The notes beneath the pieces are model-generated. The model had not been told where the DNA came from, did no database searches, and saw only the letters and a program-made list of their open reading frames with translations. The translations under genes and the position numbers were made by a program. A DNA stretch of 16,256 nt, taken from positions 1 through 16,256 of the forward strand of contig JANXOO010001168.1 of the NCBI GenBank assembly GCA_025353525.1, given 5' to 3'. The number at the start of each line of letters is the position of its first letter. Positions within the stretch are counted from its first letter, which is position 1. This document shows positions 7,148-16,217 of the stretch, piece by piece. The DNA is from Schlesneria sp. (lineage in GTDB: Bacteria; Planctomycetota; Planctomycetia; Planctomycetales; Planctomycetaceae).

Positions 7148-8734
7148 ATGTCTGCCAATTCGCCGACTCTTTCAAACACAACCCTGCTGGGCCATCCACG
7201 AGGGTTGTTCCTGTTATTCTTCGTCGAGATGTGGGAACGGTTTTCCTATTACGGGATGCGAGCCCTGCTGGTGCTCTATCTGGTGGCGTCGACAAGTCCG
7301 GTTCCCGATTCGACCGGGTTTGTGAATGCGGGGCGTGGATGGACCAAAGAAGAGGCCTCGGTCCTTTATGGCTGGTACACCGGTCTGGCCTACTTGCTGC
7401 CGATGGCAGGCGGGATCATTGCCGACAAATGGATCGGCACGCATCGTTCAATGGTTCTCGGGGGAATCATCATCGCCGTCGGACACATCGTTCTGGCGAT
7501 TTCAGGGATAGGGTCGCTGGAGCATTCCGACGCAGGGATGAGTCTGTTCATTTTCGGCCTGGCGTTGATCGTGATTGGTACGGGTCATTTCAAGCCGTGC
7601 GTCTCGGTGATGGTCGGGCAGTTGTACGAGGGAAAAGATCCTCGACGCGACGGGGCGTTCACGATCTTCTATATGGGCATTAATCTGGGCGCGTTTCTGT
7701 GCGCGTTTGTGTGCGGCACGCTGGGTGAAAAAGTGGGATGGCACTGGGGATTCGGTTCAGCCGCCGTGGGAATGATCGCCGGACTCGCGCTCTATTTATC
7801 ATTAAAACCAAAGCTGCTGCAGGGGATTGGCGAGCCGCAGTCGAACGCTCCTGTGACCTGGAAGTGGATTGGATGGCTTCCGACGGCAGTGCTGATTGCC
7901 GGTGTTGTCGGAGTCTCGTATCACGCCGGAGCATTCGGACTGCTTCAGGGAGCATTCAATCAACTGGGCAGTTTGGGAAACTGGCTTGTCGTCGGAATCC
8001 TCCTGGCCGCTGTTGTTGCCGCCGCAATGTTCACGATGAAGCAGGAACTCGCAGATCGCGGCCCTGTTGCTTCGATTTTCATTTTTCTGACATTCAACAT
8101 TTTCTTCTGGATGGCGTTTGAGCAGGCCGGTTCCAGCATGAACGTCTTTGCCAACGAAAAGACTGATCGCCACATTGGTTCGTGGGAAGTCCCTGCAACC
8201 TGGCTGCAATCGGTCAACGCCGGTGTCATCATCCTGATGGGATCTGTATTCGCCGCACTGTGGGTGTGGCTTGGCAAACGAAAAATGAATCCCAGCCAGC
8301 CTGCAAAAATCGGCATCGGACTGTTGTTGCTGGGAGCCGGATTTGCCGTTCTGACATGGGGAGCAACGACCGCGGTTGCCGACGGGGCCAAAACCGGAAT
8401 TGGTTTCCTGCTGATGACCTATGTGCTGCATACTTTTGGAGAATTGTGCCTGTCACCGACCGGATTGTCGTACGTCACGAAAGCCGCACCGGCGCGATAC
8501 GTCTCGCTGTTGATGGGAATCTGGTTTTTGTCCAGCTTTGTTGCGAATCTGGCGGGCGGACTGATTGCGTCACAAGTCGAAAAGATCGAACAGGGAAAGA
8601 TTCAGCTCCCTTGGCACTTCGGGGGCCAGGCCGACTTCTTCTTTCTGTTTGTCGTGACATCCGTCAGTGCCGGGACCTTGATTCTGATCCTGACTCCGTG
8701 GCTTAAGCCACTGATTGGTGGTCGCGACGATTAG
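7148..8734 (+). CDS. POT-family proton-coupled oligopeptide transporter
   Basis: 528 residues from the ATG at 7148, with GGAGG at 7132-7136 (spacing rather long, 11 bases). The GTG at 7130 overlaps that site. It is a typical PTR2/POT major facilitator: the E-x-x-E-R-F motif in the first helix (E27, E30-R31-F32, then SYYGMRALLVLYL), GWYTGLAYLLPMAGGIIADK in the second and third, the conserved lysine in GTGHFKPCVS (K149), FYMGINLGAFL, and FFWMAFEQAGSSMNVFA in the C-terminal half, then GELCLSPTGLSYVTKAAP. E-x-x-E-R and the helix-4 lysine couple peptide binding to proton flow in characterised members. Likely role: uptake of di- and tripeptides across the inner membrane. Family-typical length, including the two extra central helices of bacterial POTs. 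130 bases after the BtuF-like gene; co-transcription possible. Confidence 0.93.
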   Translation: MSANSPTLSNTTLLGHPRGLFLLFFVEMWERFSYYGMRALLVLYLVASTSPVPDSTGFVNAGRGWTKEEASVLYGWYTGLAYLLPMAGGIIADKWIGTHRSMVLGGIIIAVGHIVLAISGIGSLEHSDAGMSLFIFGLALIVIGTGHFKPCVSVMVGQLYEGKDPRRDGAFTIFYMGINLGAFLCAFVCGTLGEKVGWHWGFGSAAVGMIAGLALYLSLKPKLLQGIGEPQSNAPVTWKWIGWLPTAVLIAGVVGVSYHAGAFGLLQGAFNQLGSLGNWLVVGILLAAVVAAAMFTMKQELADRGPVASIFIFLTFNIFFWMAFEQAGSSMNVFANEKTDRHIGSWEVPATWLQSVNAGVIILMGSVFAALWVWLGKRKMNPSQPAKIGIGLLLLGAGFAVLTWGATTAVADGAKTGIGFLLMTYVLHTFGELCLSPTGLSYVTKAAPARYVSLLMGIWFLSSFVANLAGGLIASQVEKIEQGKIQLPWHFGGQADFFFLFVVTSVSAGTLILILTPWLKPLIGGRDD

Positions 8735-9039
8735 CCGTTGGCCAGTTGCAAATCACTCTTCTCGGGAAACGACAAGCGATACGACTCGCAGTCCTGTTCG
8801 AGGTTTCGTTGTACAGTCTGTTTCCGCTTCAGGGACTGAATCTTCGACATAGAAGCGATTTCCGGATCTTGCCGGATTTGCGCATGACATCAATTCATGC
8901 TGCGCACGGGATAACTTGATGTAAAAGCCTCAAATCGTGCCGGTCGGCGCGGATTGGAGCGATCAGAATGGATGCGTGCAATCGTTAGAACCGGAAACAG
9001 GGGTATTTACACCGAATTCATAATAGCGGCACGGCAAAC
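8735..9039. other. Intergenic stretch, no gene seen
   Basis: Nothing convincing is visible apart from an imperfect inverted repeat near 8878-8905 (TGCGCATGA facing TCATGCTGCGCA, with a bulge). No T-run follows it. Confidence 0.4.
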
Positions 9040-9067
9040 TTGACGACACTGCGTGGCATGATAGAAT
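9040..9067 (+). promoter_or_regulatory. Sigma70-like promoter of the tRNA-Asp gene
   Basis: TTGACG (9040-9045) and TAGAAT (9062-9067) are spaced by 16 bases. Transcription would start near 9074, about 40 bases before the tRNA. It is a strong match for a housekeeping promoter in the right place. Confidence 0.7.
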
Positions 9068-9112
9068 TCGCGGACACTTCTGCTCTCGCAGGGGGTGCGC
9101 CTCATATTGCGA

Positions 9113-9186
<74 letters not shown>

Positions 9187-9192
9187 CTTTTC

Positions 9193-9229
9193 AGCCTTGC
9201 CTGCAAACACTGTCGGCAAGGCTTTTTTT
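9193..9229 (+). terminator. Intrinsic terminator after tRNA-Asp
   Basis: AGCCTTGCC (9193-9201) pairs perfectly with GGCAAGGCT (9215-9223), followed by a run of seven T. It separates the tRNA from the next gene, whose start codon is only 20 bases further on. Confidence 0.92.
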
Positions 9230-9248
9230 GTATGAGGAACGTGCTTCA

Positions 9249-10148
9249 ATGCTCCGACAAATCTCCGGAATTGCGTTTGCCCTGGTGTTCCTGATTGCAG
9301 CCGGATTGGCAGACGATCGGCCGAAAATTTCGCATTCGTTCCTGGCGACCGGCGGCGAAACGTATCTTCAGGACGCTGACGGAAAAATCGTTTGGTCGTT
9401 TCCGAAATCGACGCGCGACGGGTGGGTGCTTCCGAATGGAAATCTGCTGCTCGCTGTTTCCAAATCGAATGACGGTGGTTCAGTTGTCGAAGTCACTCGT
9501 GACGGTAAGACCACATTCGAATTCAAGGGGACTCAAACGGAAGTGAATACCGTACAACCTCTTGCCAATGGAAATATTCTGCTTACGGAAGCAGGAGACA
9601 CGCCGCGGCTGCTGGAAATAACGCGTGAGGGCAAAATCGCCGTTGAAGTTCCGATTCAGGCACAGATCAAAGACCATCACTTGCAAACTCGGATGGCTCG
9701 AAAGCTGGCGAATGGAAACTATCTTGTCCCGCAGTTGCTCGACAAAGTCGTGCGGGAATACCAGCCAGACGGAAAAATCGCCTGGGAAGTGGCGACCCCT
9801 AACTGGCCGTTTACCGCAATCAGACTCGATGACGGAAATACGCTGATCAATTGCACGATCGGCAATCTGACAATCGAAGTCGACAAAGCCGGAAAAACGG
9901 TCTGGCAGGTTTCCAATGATGACTTTGCCGAAAAACCGTTTGATGATGCTTGCGGAGCTCAGAGATTGCCAAACGGAAATACCGTCATCACGGCGTACCA
10001 TGCCAAGCCCGGTCAGACCAAACTGTTTGAAGTGACTCGGGAAAAGAAGATCGTTTGGACCTACACCGATCAACGCGGTGCGGGAATCCACCACTTCCAG
10101 ATTCTCGACACGAACGGAAAACCCATCGATGGCCGACCGCTCCGATAA
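9249..10148 (+). CDS. Secreted beta-propeller-like (PQQ/NHL-type) repeat protein
   Basis: 299 residues. The ATG at 9249 follows GAGGAA (9234-9239) and begins a clean signal peptide (MLRQISGIAFALVFLIAAGLA, cleavage likely before DD at 22-23); upstream in-frame starts would run through the tRNA. The mature part is built from repeats of about 40-50 residues, each with a turn of the form L-x-N/D-G-N: LPNGNLLLA, LANGNILLT, LANGNYLVP, LDDGNTLIN, LPNGNTVIT. They alternate with D-G-K-x-x-W/F strands (DGKIVWSF, DGKTTFEF, DGKIAWEV, AGKTVWQV, EKKIVWTY). This is the signature of a beta-propeller, here five or six blades, like PQQ-repeat and related proteins. No catalytic residues can be named. Such planctomycete proteins are exported and of unknown function; a carbohydrate-binding or scaffold role is only a guess. 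It ends 25 bases from the convergent glycosyltransferase gene. Confidence 0.85.
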   Translation: MLRQISGIAFALVFLIAAGLADDRPKISHSFLATGGETYLQDADGKIVWSFPKSTRDGWVLPNGNLLLAVSKSNDGGSVVEVTRDGKTTFEFKGTQTEVNTVQPLANGNILLTEAGDTPRLLEITREGKIAVEVPIQAQIKDHHLQTRMARKLANGNYLVPQLLDKVVREYQPDGKIAWEVATPNWPFTAIRLDDGNTLINCTIGNLTIEVDKAGKTVWQVSNDDFAEKPFDDACGAQRLPNGNTVITAYHAKPGQTKLFEVTREKKIVWTYTDQRGAGIHHFQILDTNGKPIDGRPLR

Positions 10149-10173
10149 GTTGGCCTCTGCCTCTTTGGAGAAT

Positions 10174-12036
10174 TCAGTTTCTGCCGAGCAGGATCAATTC
10201 CGTGCGATGCAGGAAATTCCGATGTCGCATCACCTCTGAAATGTCCCCCGTTAGCACATCTCGCAATTCGTTATGCCTGGACAATGGTGTAATCACGAAT
10301 GCGTGCGGATGACTTGCAAGGAAGTCTGCGACTTCCCAAGGCGTGTTCAGAATCGAAACCTGGTTTCCCGCGTAGTAAACGACACTTGGCTCGAAATAGC
10401 CGTAAGTGCCAATGTTTATGTCGGCTCCGGCAGCCATCTGCTTTGCCTTTTCGATAAAGAGGGGCGAATCCTGATAATGTCCGATCCGTTCAGGGGCGAA
10501 TCCGACGATCAGAATCGTCAAAAACAATGCCGATCCAGTCAGACACTGCATCACTCGTCGCCGATTTTCAACGTCGAGGAACCGGGTGGCTGCAAACGCA
10601 CCGATGACAGGTATGATCCCTGCCGGACCGAGATATTGTTCGCCGGAAAACAGCAAATAGGCGGCGATCATGATTCCCGGTGTCATGATCGCTCCTCCGA
10701 TCATCGTCGCCCGACAACAAAGATTGAACGAATAGACACCCGCATCGACATCATCGCGCTCCCATTCGTAAAAATAGCGAGCCATTATCAGTGCGATTGC
10801 GGGATAGGCCGGCAGCAGATAATTGGGCAGTCGGGTGCTGGCCAGTGAAAAGAACAGGAACCATACACCGGCCCAGCAGGCGACGAGCACGTCGCTATCG
10901 CGGAATCGGTCGCTCTCCTGAAACCGTTGCTTCATTCGATAAAGTGCGACGGGAAGAAAAGCAGTCCATGGAAAACAACCGAGCGGAAGCGCGATACAAT
11001 AATATAGGACATACAGCGGAAACCCGCTGTGATTTTCTTTGGGACTGAGGGCGCGACCAAGGTTGTGGTCGAGCAGGAACTCGCGTAACCAGACTCCGTC
11101 GGTCGTGATTCCGACAGCCACGTACCACGGCATCGCGATGGCCAACACGATTCCCGTTCCAATCAGCACATTCAGATTGCGAACGACGTTAAGCACTTGC
11201 CGGAGCCGAAAGGTTTGCATGATGGCAACAAATCCGCGACGCCACGCCGGTCCAACGGGTTTCACCAATGTTCCCTGCTCCAGGTCGCGATTGCGGATCG
11301 CCAATAGCAGAAACAGTGCGAGACTTGCGACAGGCAGAATCAATCCGATGGGACCTTTGGCGAGTACCGCCATCCCCATCGCAGCATACATCGGGATTGC
11401 GAGTTTCCAGTTCGCCGGAACGAGCATTCGTAACACCGGGTGGCATACCGGCGACAATGATTTCGTCTGTTCGCCCGACTCTGCCTCTGTGTCGTTTGTC
11501 CGGATTTCAGTTGCAAGAGGTTCATTTTCGATCGAAGAAAGTCCGTCGCCACAAAATTGGCCGCCACGTTGCCGTGCGACAACCCAAACGTAGCTCGCGA
11601 ATGCGAACGTCACCAGGAAGACCAGTGTTGCATCGGGCGTTGCGGCGCGACCGACCGCAGAAAACAGCAAGCAGGTACACAGGATGACGGCAGCAAGGAA
11701 ACCGACATTTGCCGAATACAATCTGCGACCCAAGTGCCAGGTCAGCAGCGTGGTTCCGATCGACAAAAACGACGACGCGAATCGTGCAGAAAACTCGGAA
11801 ATGCCGAACAGTTTGTTTGAAGCCAGCATCAACCAGTAGACGAGAATCGGTTTGTCGGTTCGCAATTCGTTGTTAAAGGTCGGAACGATCCAGTCAGCGC
11901 GTCGAAACATCTCGGCACCGCACGTGGCATTTCGGGATTCGTCCTCATTAAACAGCGGATACCGACCAAGGCCGGTAAAAAACACAACCAGTGCCATGAG
12001 TACAAGCAACGATTGGTGACGTATCAATTGCTTCAT
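10174..12036 (-). CDS. GT39/ArnT-like membrane glycosyltransferase
   Basis: 620 residues from ATG 12036 (GAGGAA nine bases upstream). A TTG at 12096 would add 20 residues without a ribosome site. The first periplasmic loop carries the PMT_2/ArnT signature: FNEDESRNATCGAEMFRRAD (about residues 29-48; the acidic E31-D32-E33 cluster corresponds to the catalytic aspartate region), then WIVPTFNNELRTDKPILVYW. About 11-13 hydrophobic helices follow, for example SARFASSFLSIGTTLL and VGFLAAVILCTCLLFSA. A soluble C-terminal domain begins near residue 525. A hydrophilic cytoplasmic or periplasmic insert (about 150-190, with ENEPLATEIRTNDTEAES) interrupts the helices. Members move a sugar from a polyprenyl-phosphate donor to lipid A, protein or another acceptor at the outer face of the inner membrane. 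Donor and acceptor cannot be inferred. Single-gene unit. Confidence 0.9.
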   Translation of the reverse strand: MKQLIRHQSLLVLMALVVFFTGLGRYPLFNEDESRNATCGAEMFRRADWIVPTFNNELRTDKPILVYWLMLASNKLFGISEFSARFASSFLSIGTTLLTWHLGRRLYSANVGFLAAVILCTCLLFSAVGRAATPDATLVFLVTFAFASYVWVVARQRGGQFCGDGLSSIENEPLATEIRTNDTEAESGEQTKSLSPVCHPVLRMLVPANWKLAIPMYAAMGMAVLAKGPIGLILPVASLALFLLLAIRNRDLEQGTLVKPVGPAWRRGFVAIMQTFRLRQVLNVVRNLNVLIGTGIVLAIAMPWYVAVGITTDGVWLREFLLDHNLGRALSPKENHSGFPLYVLYYCIALPLGCFPWTAFLPVALYRMKQRFQESDRFRDSDVLVACWAGVWFLFFSLASTRLPNYLLPAYPAIALIMARYFYEWERDDVDAGVYSFNLCCRATMIGGAIMTPGIMIAAYLLFSGEQYLGPAGIIPVIGAFAATRFLDVENRRRVMQCLTGSALFLTILIVGFAPERIGHYQDSPLFIEKAKQMAAGADINIGTYGYFEPSVVYYAGNQVSILNTPWEVADFLASHPHAFVITPLSRHNELRDVLTGDISEVMRHRNFLHRTELILLGRN

Positions 12037-12174
12037 GCCTTCGTTTTCCTCAAGCTTCGAAGAGTCGGGAACAGCTTCCCCATTCGTCAGGTGCAACAGC
12101 GGCCCGTTGCCGTATTGCGCGAACGAGCAGACTTCGCGCGGACTTTATGCGATTGCAGCAAGCCGGACAACCGG

Positions 12175-12247
12175 TTTTATACTGCTCGCGGTCCAGATTG
12201 AGGCTTCGTTTGTGAGTCCGCTTCCGCGTTCGAAGCGGAACCACTGT
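12175..12247 (+). repeat. Hairpin direct repeat, copy 1
   Basis: It shares CTGCTCGCGGTCC, then TTGT-AGTCCGCTTC-GCGTTCGA-GCGGA and ACCACTGT with copy 2, which lies 220 bp downstream in the same orientation. TCCGCTTC (12217-12224) pairs perfectly with GAAGCGGA (12232-12239) over a seven-base loop. Confidence 0.65.
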
Positions 12248-12394
12248 CACTGTGGCAGTTTCCAGGCGTGGATGGATTTCTCTATGGCCTCAAACCAGAC
12301 CGCGCGTGGTATCGCTTCATTCGTGCATCAAACCCGTCGCCCGTACGACAAAACTCAAGATCGACATTGGGCGAATCGACGACTGTCGTTAAGA

Positions 12395-12464
12395 TTTATT
12401 CTGCTCGCGGTCCGGAATGTGCTTTGTAAGTCCGCTTCTGCGTTCGACGCGGATACACCACTGT
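12395..12464 (+). repeat. Hairpin direct repeat, copy 2
   Basis: Aligned with copy 1 with small gaps (about 75-80% by eye). The stem is weaker: TCCGC (12431-12435) with GCGGA (12449-12453), one mismatch, then two more pairs. The spacer between the copies is unrelated. Confidence 0.65.
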
Positions 12465-12772
12465 GAACGCACTTTTTAACATCTGGCATGGTTCCCAATT
12501 GCATTAAATCAGGCCGCGCGAAGTTTAATTCAAACGGTAACCGACATTGTCTCGTAGTGTCTTAAATAATGAACCACCTTTCCGGTCTGACGATTCGAAA
12601 GGGTTGTCGACACGAATCTCGCAGGATGCAATCGATGGTCTGTTCGCATGGAGTTTTTGATTTTGTCATTCGTGCCGTTGGCTCGCATTTTTGGCGGCGA
12701 CCAGCACGTGCGTCCGATTCCCGCCTCGAGGTCGTTCGACATCGGGTTGAAGGCCGTGCGTGCATCGGGGAC

Positions 12773-15190
12773 ATGTGTCACCGATTTGATGGCACGACAT
12801 GGTTGTCCGCACTATTGATTGTGACGTGCGTGGCCTTTGGTTCTGCCCGGGCACAATCGGAAAACTTCCAGGACTTGCTGGGTGGCAAACTGGTGCCGCA
12901 CGGTTCGGACAAGGCGACATTCGCAGCGACGTTGACTCCGGCCAATGCCAAACCTGGCGACGAAGTGACACTCGCACTGGCGGCGAAACTTCCGCCACAA
13001 AGTTACATCTACGCGACTACAGGTGAATTCGAGCAGCGAACGCTGATTCGGGTGACGAACGTCGTGGGTCTTGAAGAGGTCGACGCCGAATTTCGACCCG
13101 ATCGTGAACCCGAAACGAAACTCGACCCGATCTTCAATCAGCAGGTCTCGAAATTCCATGATCGCGTGACATGGTCGAAAAAATTTCGGATCAGTCAGTC
13201 GGCCTCGATCGACAAAGTCGCCGTCGATCTGGAACTCGAAGGACAATACTGTTCCGAAGGCGAGGGAGGAACCTGCAAGTACCTCAAGCCGCCACTCAAG
13301 CTGCACGCGGAACTCGGTGGCGTTTCTTTCAAACAATCGACAAGGCCGGGAAAAGCGAGATCTAACCCGACGTTGGTCGAACTGAATCTGGCACCCTTGA
13401 AATCGAAGGAGGGAAAAATCGTCAGACTGGGGATCACAATGAAAATCGACCCTGAATGGCACACGTTCTCGACAACTCAGTCGGGAGACGGCGGGCGCCC
13501 GACTGAATTCAATCTGGACGAGATCTACGGATTGAAGCCAATCGGTTCCGGATTCGTTCCTGATCGATCCCCGGAAATTAAAATTGAACCGGAACTGCAG
13601 TTGAAGCAAGAGGTTTATCACGACAGCGTGACATGGACTCAGGATTTTGAGGTTCTTCCTGATTTCCGGCCACGTGCGTTCGGCGTCAAGGGTTCGGTCG
13701 TCTATCAGACATGCAAAACCACATGCATTCCCGGAAGAGTCAAGTTCGTGCTCGGTGTTACCAGTGACGATATTGAGCCACCTGAAAGTGTTGACCCTTA
13801 CGACGAAGAGGTTGTTGCCGTCGTCCCGACAAACATCAAGGTGCGCCCCCAGGACAAAGGGCTGTTGGTGTTTTTACTGTCCGCGATCGCGGCCGCATTG
13901 GCTTCTTTGCTAACGCCTTGCGTATTTCCGATGGTGCCGATCACCGTCAGTTTCTTTTTGAAACAGAACGAGTCAAAAGGAGGGCGACCGATCGTCCTGG
14001 CATTTGTGTTTTCCGGTGCGATCATCGCTGCATTCGTATTGATCGGAGTCGGGATAGCGGCGATTTTCGGGGCGACGAAGCCAAACGAATTGGCCAACAA
14101 CTGGATTCTGAATCTGTTCCTGGCTTCGATCTTCTTCGCGTTCGCACTTAACATGCTGGGGCTGTTCGAAATTCGGGTTCCGTCGTGGCTTGTCAACTTC
14201 ACGTCCACGGGCGAGCAAACGGGCGGTTACGTTGGTGTCATCTTCATGGCGTTGACATTTGTGTTGACCTCGTTCAGTTGCACGTTTGCGTTTGTCGGTT
14301 CGTTGCTCGCCGCGGCCGCTCAGGGCGAATATTACTGGCCCGTCCTGGGAATGCTGGCGTTCGGGACCACATTCTCGGCACCATTTTTTCTGCTGGCACT
14401 GATGCCGGGAACGTTGAAATCACTTCCCAAAAGTGGAGGCTGGCTGAATGCAGTCAAAGTCGTAATGGGATTCATCGAACTGGGAGTCGCGCTGAAATAC
14501 TTCAGCATTGTTGACCAGCAATGGAATTCAGTTCCGTGGATATTCGACTTCACAAATGTGATGATTCTGTGGGCCGCCCTTTCGGCTTGTACAGGACTTT
14601 ATCTGTTGGGGCAATTTCGGCTGACGCATGACTCTCCGGTTCAAGGCTTGTCGTCACTGCGAGTCTTGCTGGCGGTGGGATTTCTGTCGCTCGGCGGCTT
14701 GTTCGTACTCGGCGTGACTCAGCCGGATCGCGAATCATGGCTCGTCAATCAGTTGATCGCGTTTGCTCCCGCGCGATTGACAAACGAAGAATTTGAGCAG
14801 GACTTCGACAAAGCGGTTGCAACGGCCTCAGCAACGAACAGGCCACTTTTCATTGATTTTACGGGCGTCTTTTGCACGAACTGCCGGTTGATGGAAGTTC
14901 GGATGGCAAAACCAAAGAACCATCAACGACTTCAAAACTTCGTCCAGGTGCAAATCTACTGCGACAAAGTCCCGAAAATTTCGGACAGTGCCGAGGCCGC
15001 ACGCTTGCTCGAACGCAACGTCGCACTGGAAGTTCAATGGTTCGGCGATGTGACGCTTCCGGCGTACGCCGTCGTCACCCCCGACGGAAAGACGATTCTC
15101 TCGTCGTTTCTGGGTCTGGAATCTCGCGATGGAGACTTTGCGAAATTCCTCGATGAGGGATTGATGAAGTGGAAAGCAATGAAAAGATAG
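12773..15190 (+). CDS. dsbD: DsbD-type transmembrane thiol:disulfide reductase, double N-domain
   Basis: 805 residues from the ATG at 12773, chosen because it begins a proper signal peptide (hydrophobic WLSALLIVTCVAFG, cleavage after SARA at 27); the ribosome site is weak and earlier in-frame starts exist. Order: a first periplasmic alpha-type domain (about 30-185, Cys pair C160/C168 in QYCSEGEGGTCKY), a second similar domain (about 195-335, C314/C318 in YQTCKTTCIPG), an eight-helix membrane domain (about 362-650) with C383 in LTPCVFPMVP and C503 in TSFSCTFAFVG, and a thioredoxin domain (about 670-805) with C701-T-N-C704 in DFTGVFCTNC. DsbD passes electrons from cytoplasmic thioredoxin to periplasmic or envelope thiol proteins, for example for cytochrome c assembly or disulfide repair. 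All redox Cys pairs are present. The CTNC is preceded by F rather than the usual W. Probably co-transcribed with the next gene. Confidence 0.93.
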   Translation: MCHRFDGTTWLSALLIVTCVAFGSARAQSENFQDLLGGKLVPHGSDKATFAATLTPANAKPGDEVTLALAAKLPPQSYIYATTGEFEQRTLIRVTNVVGLEEVDAEFRPDREPETKLDPIFNQQVSKFHDRVTWSKKFRISQSASIDKVAVDLELEGQYCSEGEGGTCKYLKPPLKLHAELGGVSFKQSTRPGKARSNPTLVELNLAPLKSKEGKIVRLGITMKIDPEWHTFSTTQSGDGGRPTEFNLDEIYGLKPIGSGFVPDRSPEIKIEPELQLKQEVYHDSVTWTQDFEVLPDFRPRAFGVKGSVVYQTCKTTCIPGRVKFVLGVTSDDIEPPESVDPYDEEVVAVVPTNIKVRPQDKGLLVFLLSAIAAALASLLTPCVFPMVPITVSFFLKQNESKGGRPIVLAFVFSGAIIAAFVLIGVGIAAIFGATKPNELANNWILNLFLASIFFAFALNMLGLFEIRVPSWLVNFTSTGEQTGGYVGVIFMALTFVLTSFSCTFAFVGSLLAAAAQGEYYWPVLGMLAFGTTFSAPFFLLALMPGTLKSLPKSGGWLNAVKVVMGFIELGVALKYFSIVDQQWNSVPWIFDFTNVMILWAALSACTGLYLLGQFRLTHDSPVQGLSSLRVLLAVGFLSLGGLFVLGVTQPDRESWLVNQLIAFAPARLTNEEFEQDFDKAVATASATNRPLFIDFTGVFCTNCRLMEVRMAKPKNHQRLQNFVQVQIYCDKVPKISDSAEAARLLERNVALEVQWFGDVTLPAYAVVTPDGKTILSSFLGLESRDGDFAKFLDEGLMKWKAMKR

Positions 15191-15237
15191 CCGTCGTACA
15201 TTTTGTTCAAACAAACTGTTGATCGGACATTGTATTC

Positions 15238-16056
15238 GTGAGCGAACCGACCGATTCCGTTGCAAGACCCCGGACACTATTGATCTGCCACGCCGACGAT
15301 GCACTCAATCGTGAAGGGCTGGCGCGGTGGCTGGCCGCAACGACGGATCTGGTTGGCCTTGTGATTCTGGACGAGCCAGCCAAACGAATGCGGCGGCGGA
15401 TTCAACGCGAAATACAGCGAATCGGCTATATTCGATTTGCGGATGTACTCGCCTTTCGCCTTTATTACAAGTTGCGAATGTCGCGCAACGATCATGAGTG
15501 GGAACAATCGACACTGACGCGGTTGCGAGAACAATTTCCGCCACTGACCGATGAAACCCGGCTCATCCAGGCAGGGTCACCGAATTCCGCCGAGGTCGAG
15601 CAGTTTTTGACGGAACAGCGGCCCGATCTTGTGATCGCTCGTTGCAAATCGCTTTTGAAAGAGAGCGTTTTTTCGATTCCAACGTGTGGCACGTTCGTAA
15701 TGCATCCGGGGATCTGTCCGCAGTACCGAAACGCTCATGGCTGTTTTTGGGCTTTGGCGAAAAACGACCGGCCGAACGTCGGCATGACTCTTTTGAGAAT
15801 CGATCGGGGTATCGATACTGGTCCTGTCTATGGCTACTACCGCTGTCAATTTGACGAAACGGTCGAATCGCACCATGTGATCCAGCACAAAGTGGTGTTC
15901 GACAACCTTGAACCGCTGCACGCGAAGTTGTTGGAGATTTATCGGGGTGACGCAAAACGGATTGATACGAGCGGGCTTCCGTCCGGTGAATGGGGTCAAC
16001 CCTGGTTGACAGAATATCTGGGATATTTGCGTCGGGCGCGGTCGCGCGGTTTATAG
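15238..16056 (+). CDS. Formyltransferase-fold protein with altered active site
   Basis: 272 residues from GTG 15238, with only a weak CGGA upstream; no better start is visible. The first 110 residues include a basic helical segment (RMRRRIQREIQRIGYIRF) not typical of Fmt. The core matches the formyl-transferase N-terminal fold shared by methionyl-tRNA, GAR and sugar-nucleotide formyltransferases: RPDLVIARCKSLL (128-140), FVMHPGICPQYRNAHGCFWA (153-172), then VGMTLLRIDRGIDTGPVYGY. The catalytic H156 and the GIDTGP aspartate (D193) are present, but the Asn of the N-x-H motif is Val154. The protein is shorter than Fmt and has no C-terminal tRNA-binding domain. A sugar or amino-sugar formyltransferase relative, or a non-catalytic member, is more likely than an Fmt. 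47 bases after dsbD, same strand. Confidence 0.8.
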   Translation: MSEPTDSVARPRTLLICHADDALNREGLARWLAATTDLVGLVILDEPAKRMRRRIQREIQRIGYIRFADVLAFRLYYKLRMSRNDHEWEQSTLTRLREQFPPLTDETRLIQAGSPNSAEVEQFLTEQRPDLVIARCKSLLKESVFSIPTCGTFVMHPGICPQYRNAHGCFWALAKNDRPNVGMTLLRIDRGIDTGPVYGYYRCQFDETVESHHVIQHKVVFDNLEPLHAKLLEIYRGDAKRIDTSGLPSGEWGQPWLTEYLGYLRRARSRGL

Positions 16057-16217
16057 CGTGCCTGTTTTCTTGCGGAGACCGCGATGTGGTCCAGGCGTGG
16101 CGGTTAAGGACCGTCGAATCATTGACTGTCGGAACCCTTGTGACTGAAACTGGCTGACTCGCTCAGGGATGTCAGCGGCACCAGCAACAACCGACAATTG
16201 TTCATGCGCCGATCCTT

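Larger units (their letters stand above)
12037..12772. other. Intergenic region between divergent genes
   Basis: Between the glycosyltransferase start and the DsbD start chosen here. It contains the two hairpin repeats listed separately and no recognisable gene. The open frame at 12569-12772 continuous with DsbD is basic and unlike a protein domain, and is taken as non-coding. Confidence 0.55.

Noticed and set aside
12569..12772. 68-residue N-terminal extension of DsbD
   Set aside because: It would place a signal peptide in the interior of the protein. The extension is basic and featureless, while the ATG at 12773 gives a normal signal sequence.
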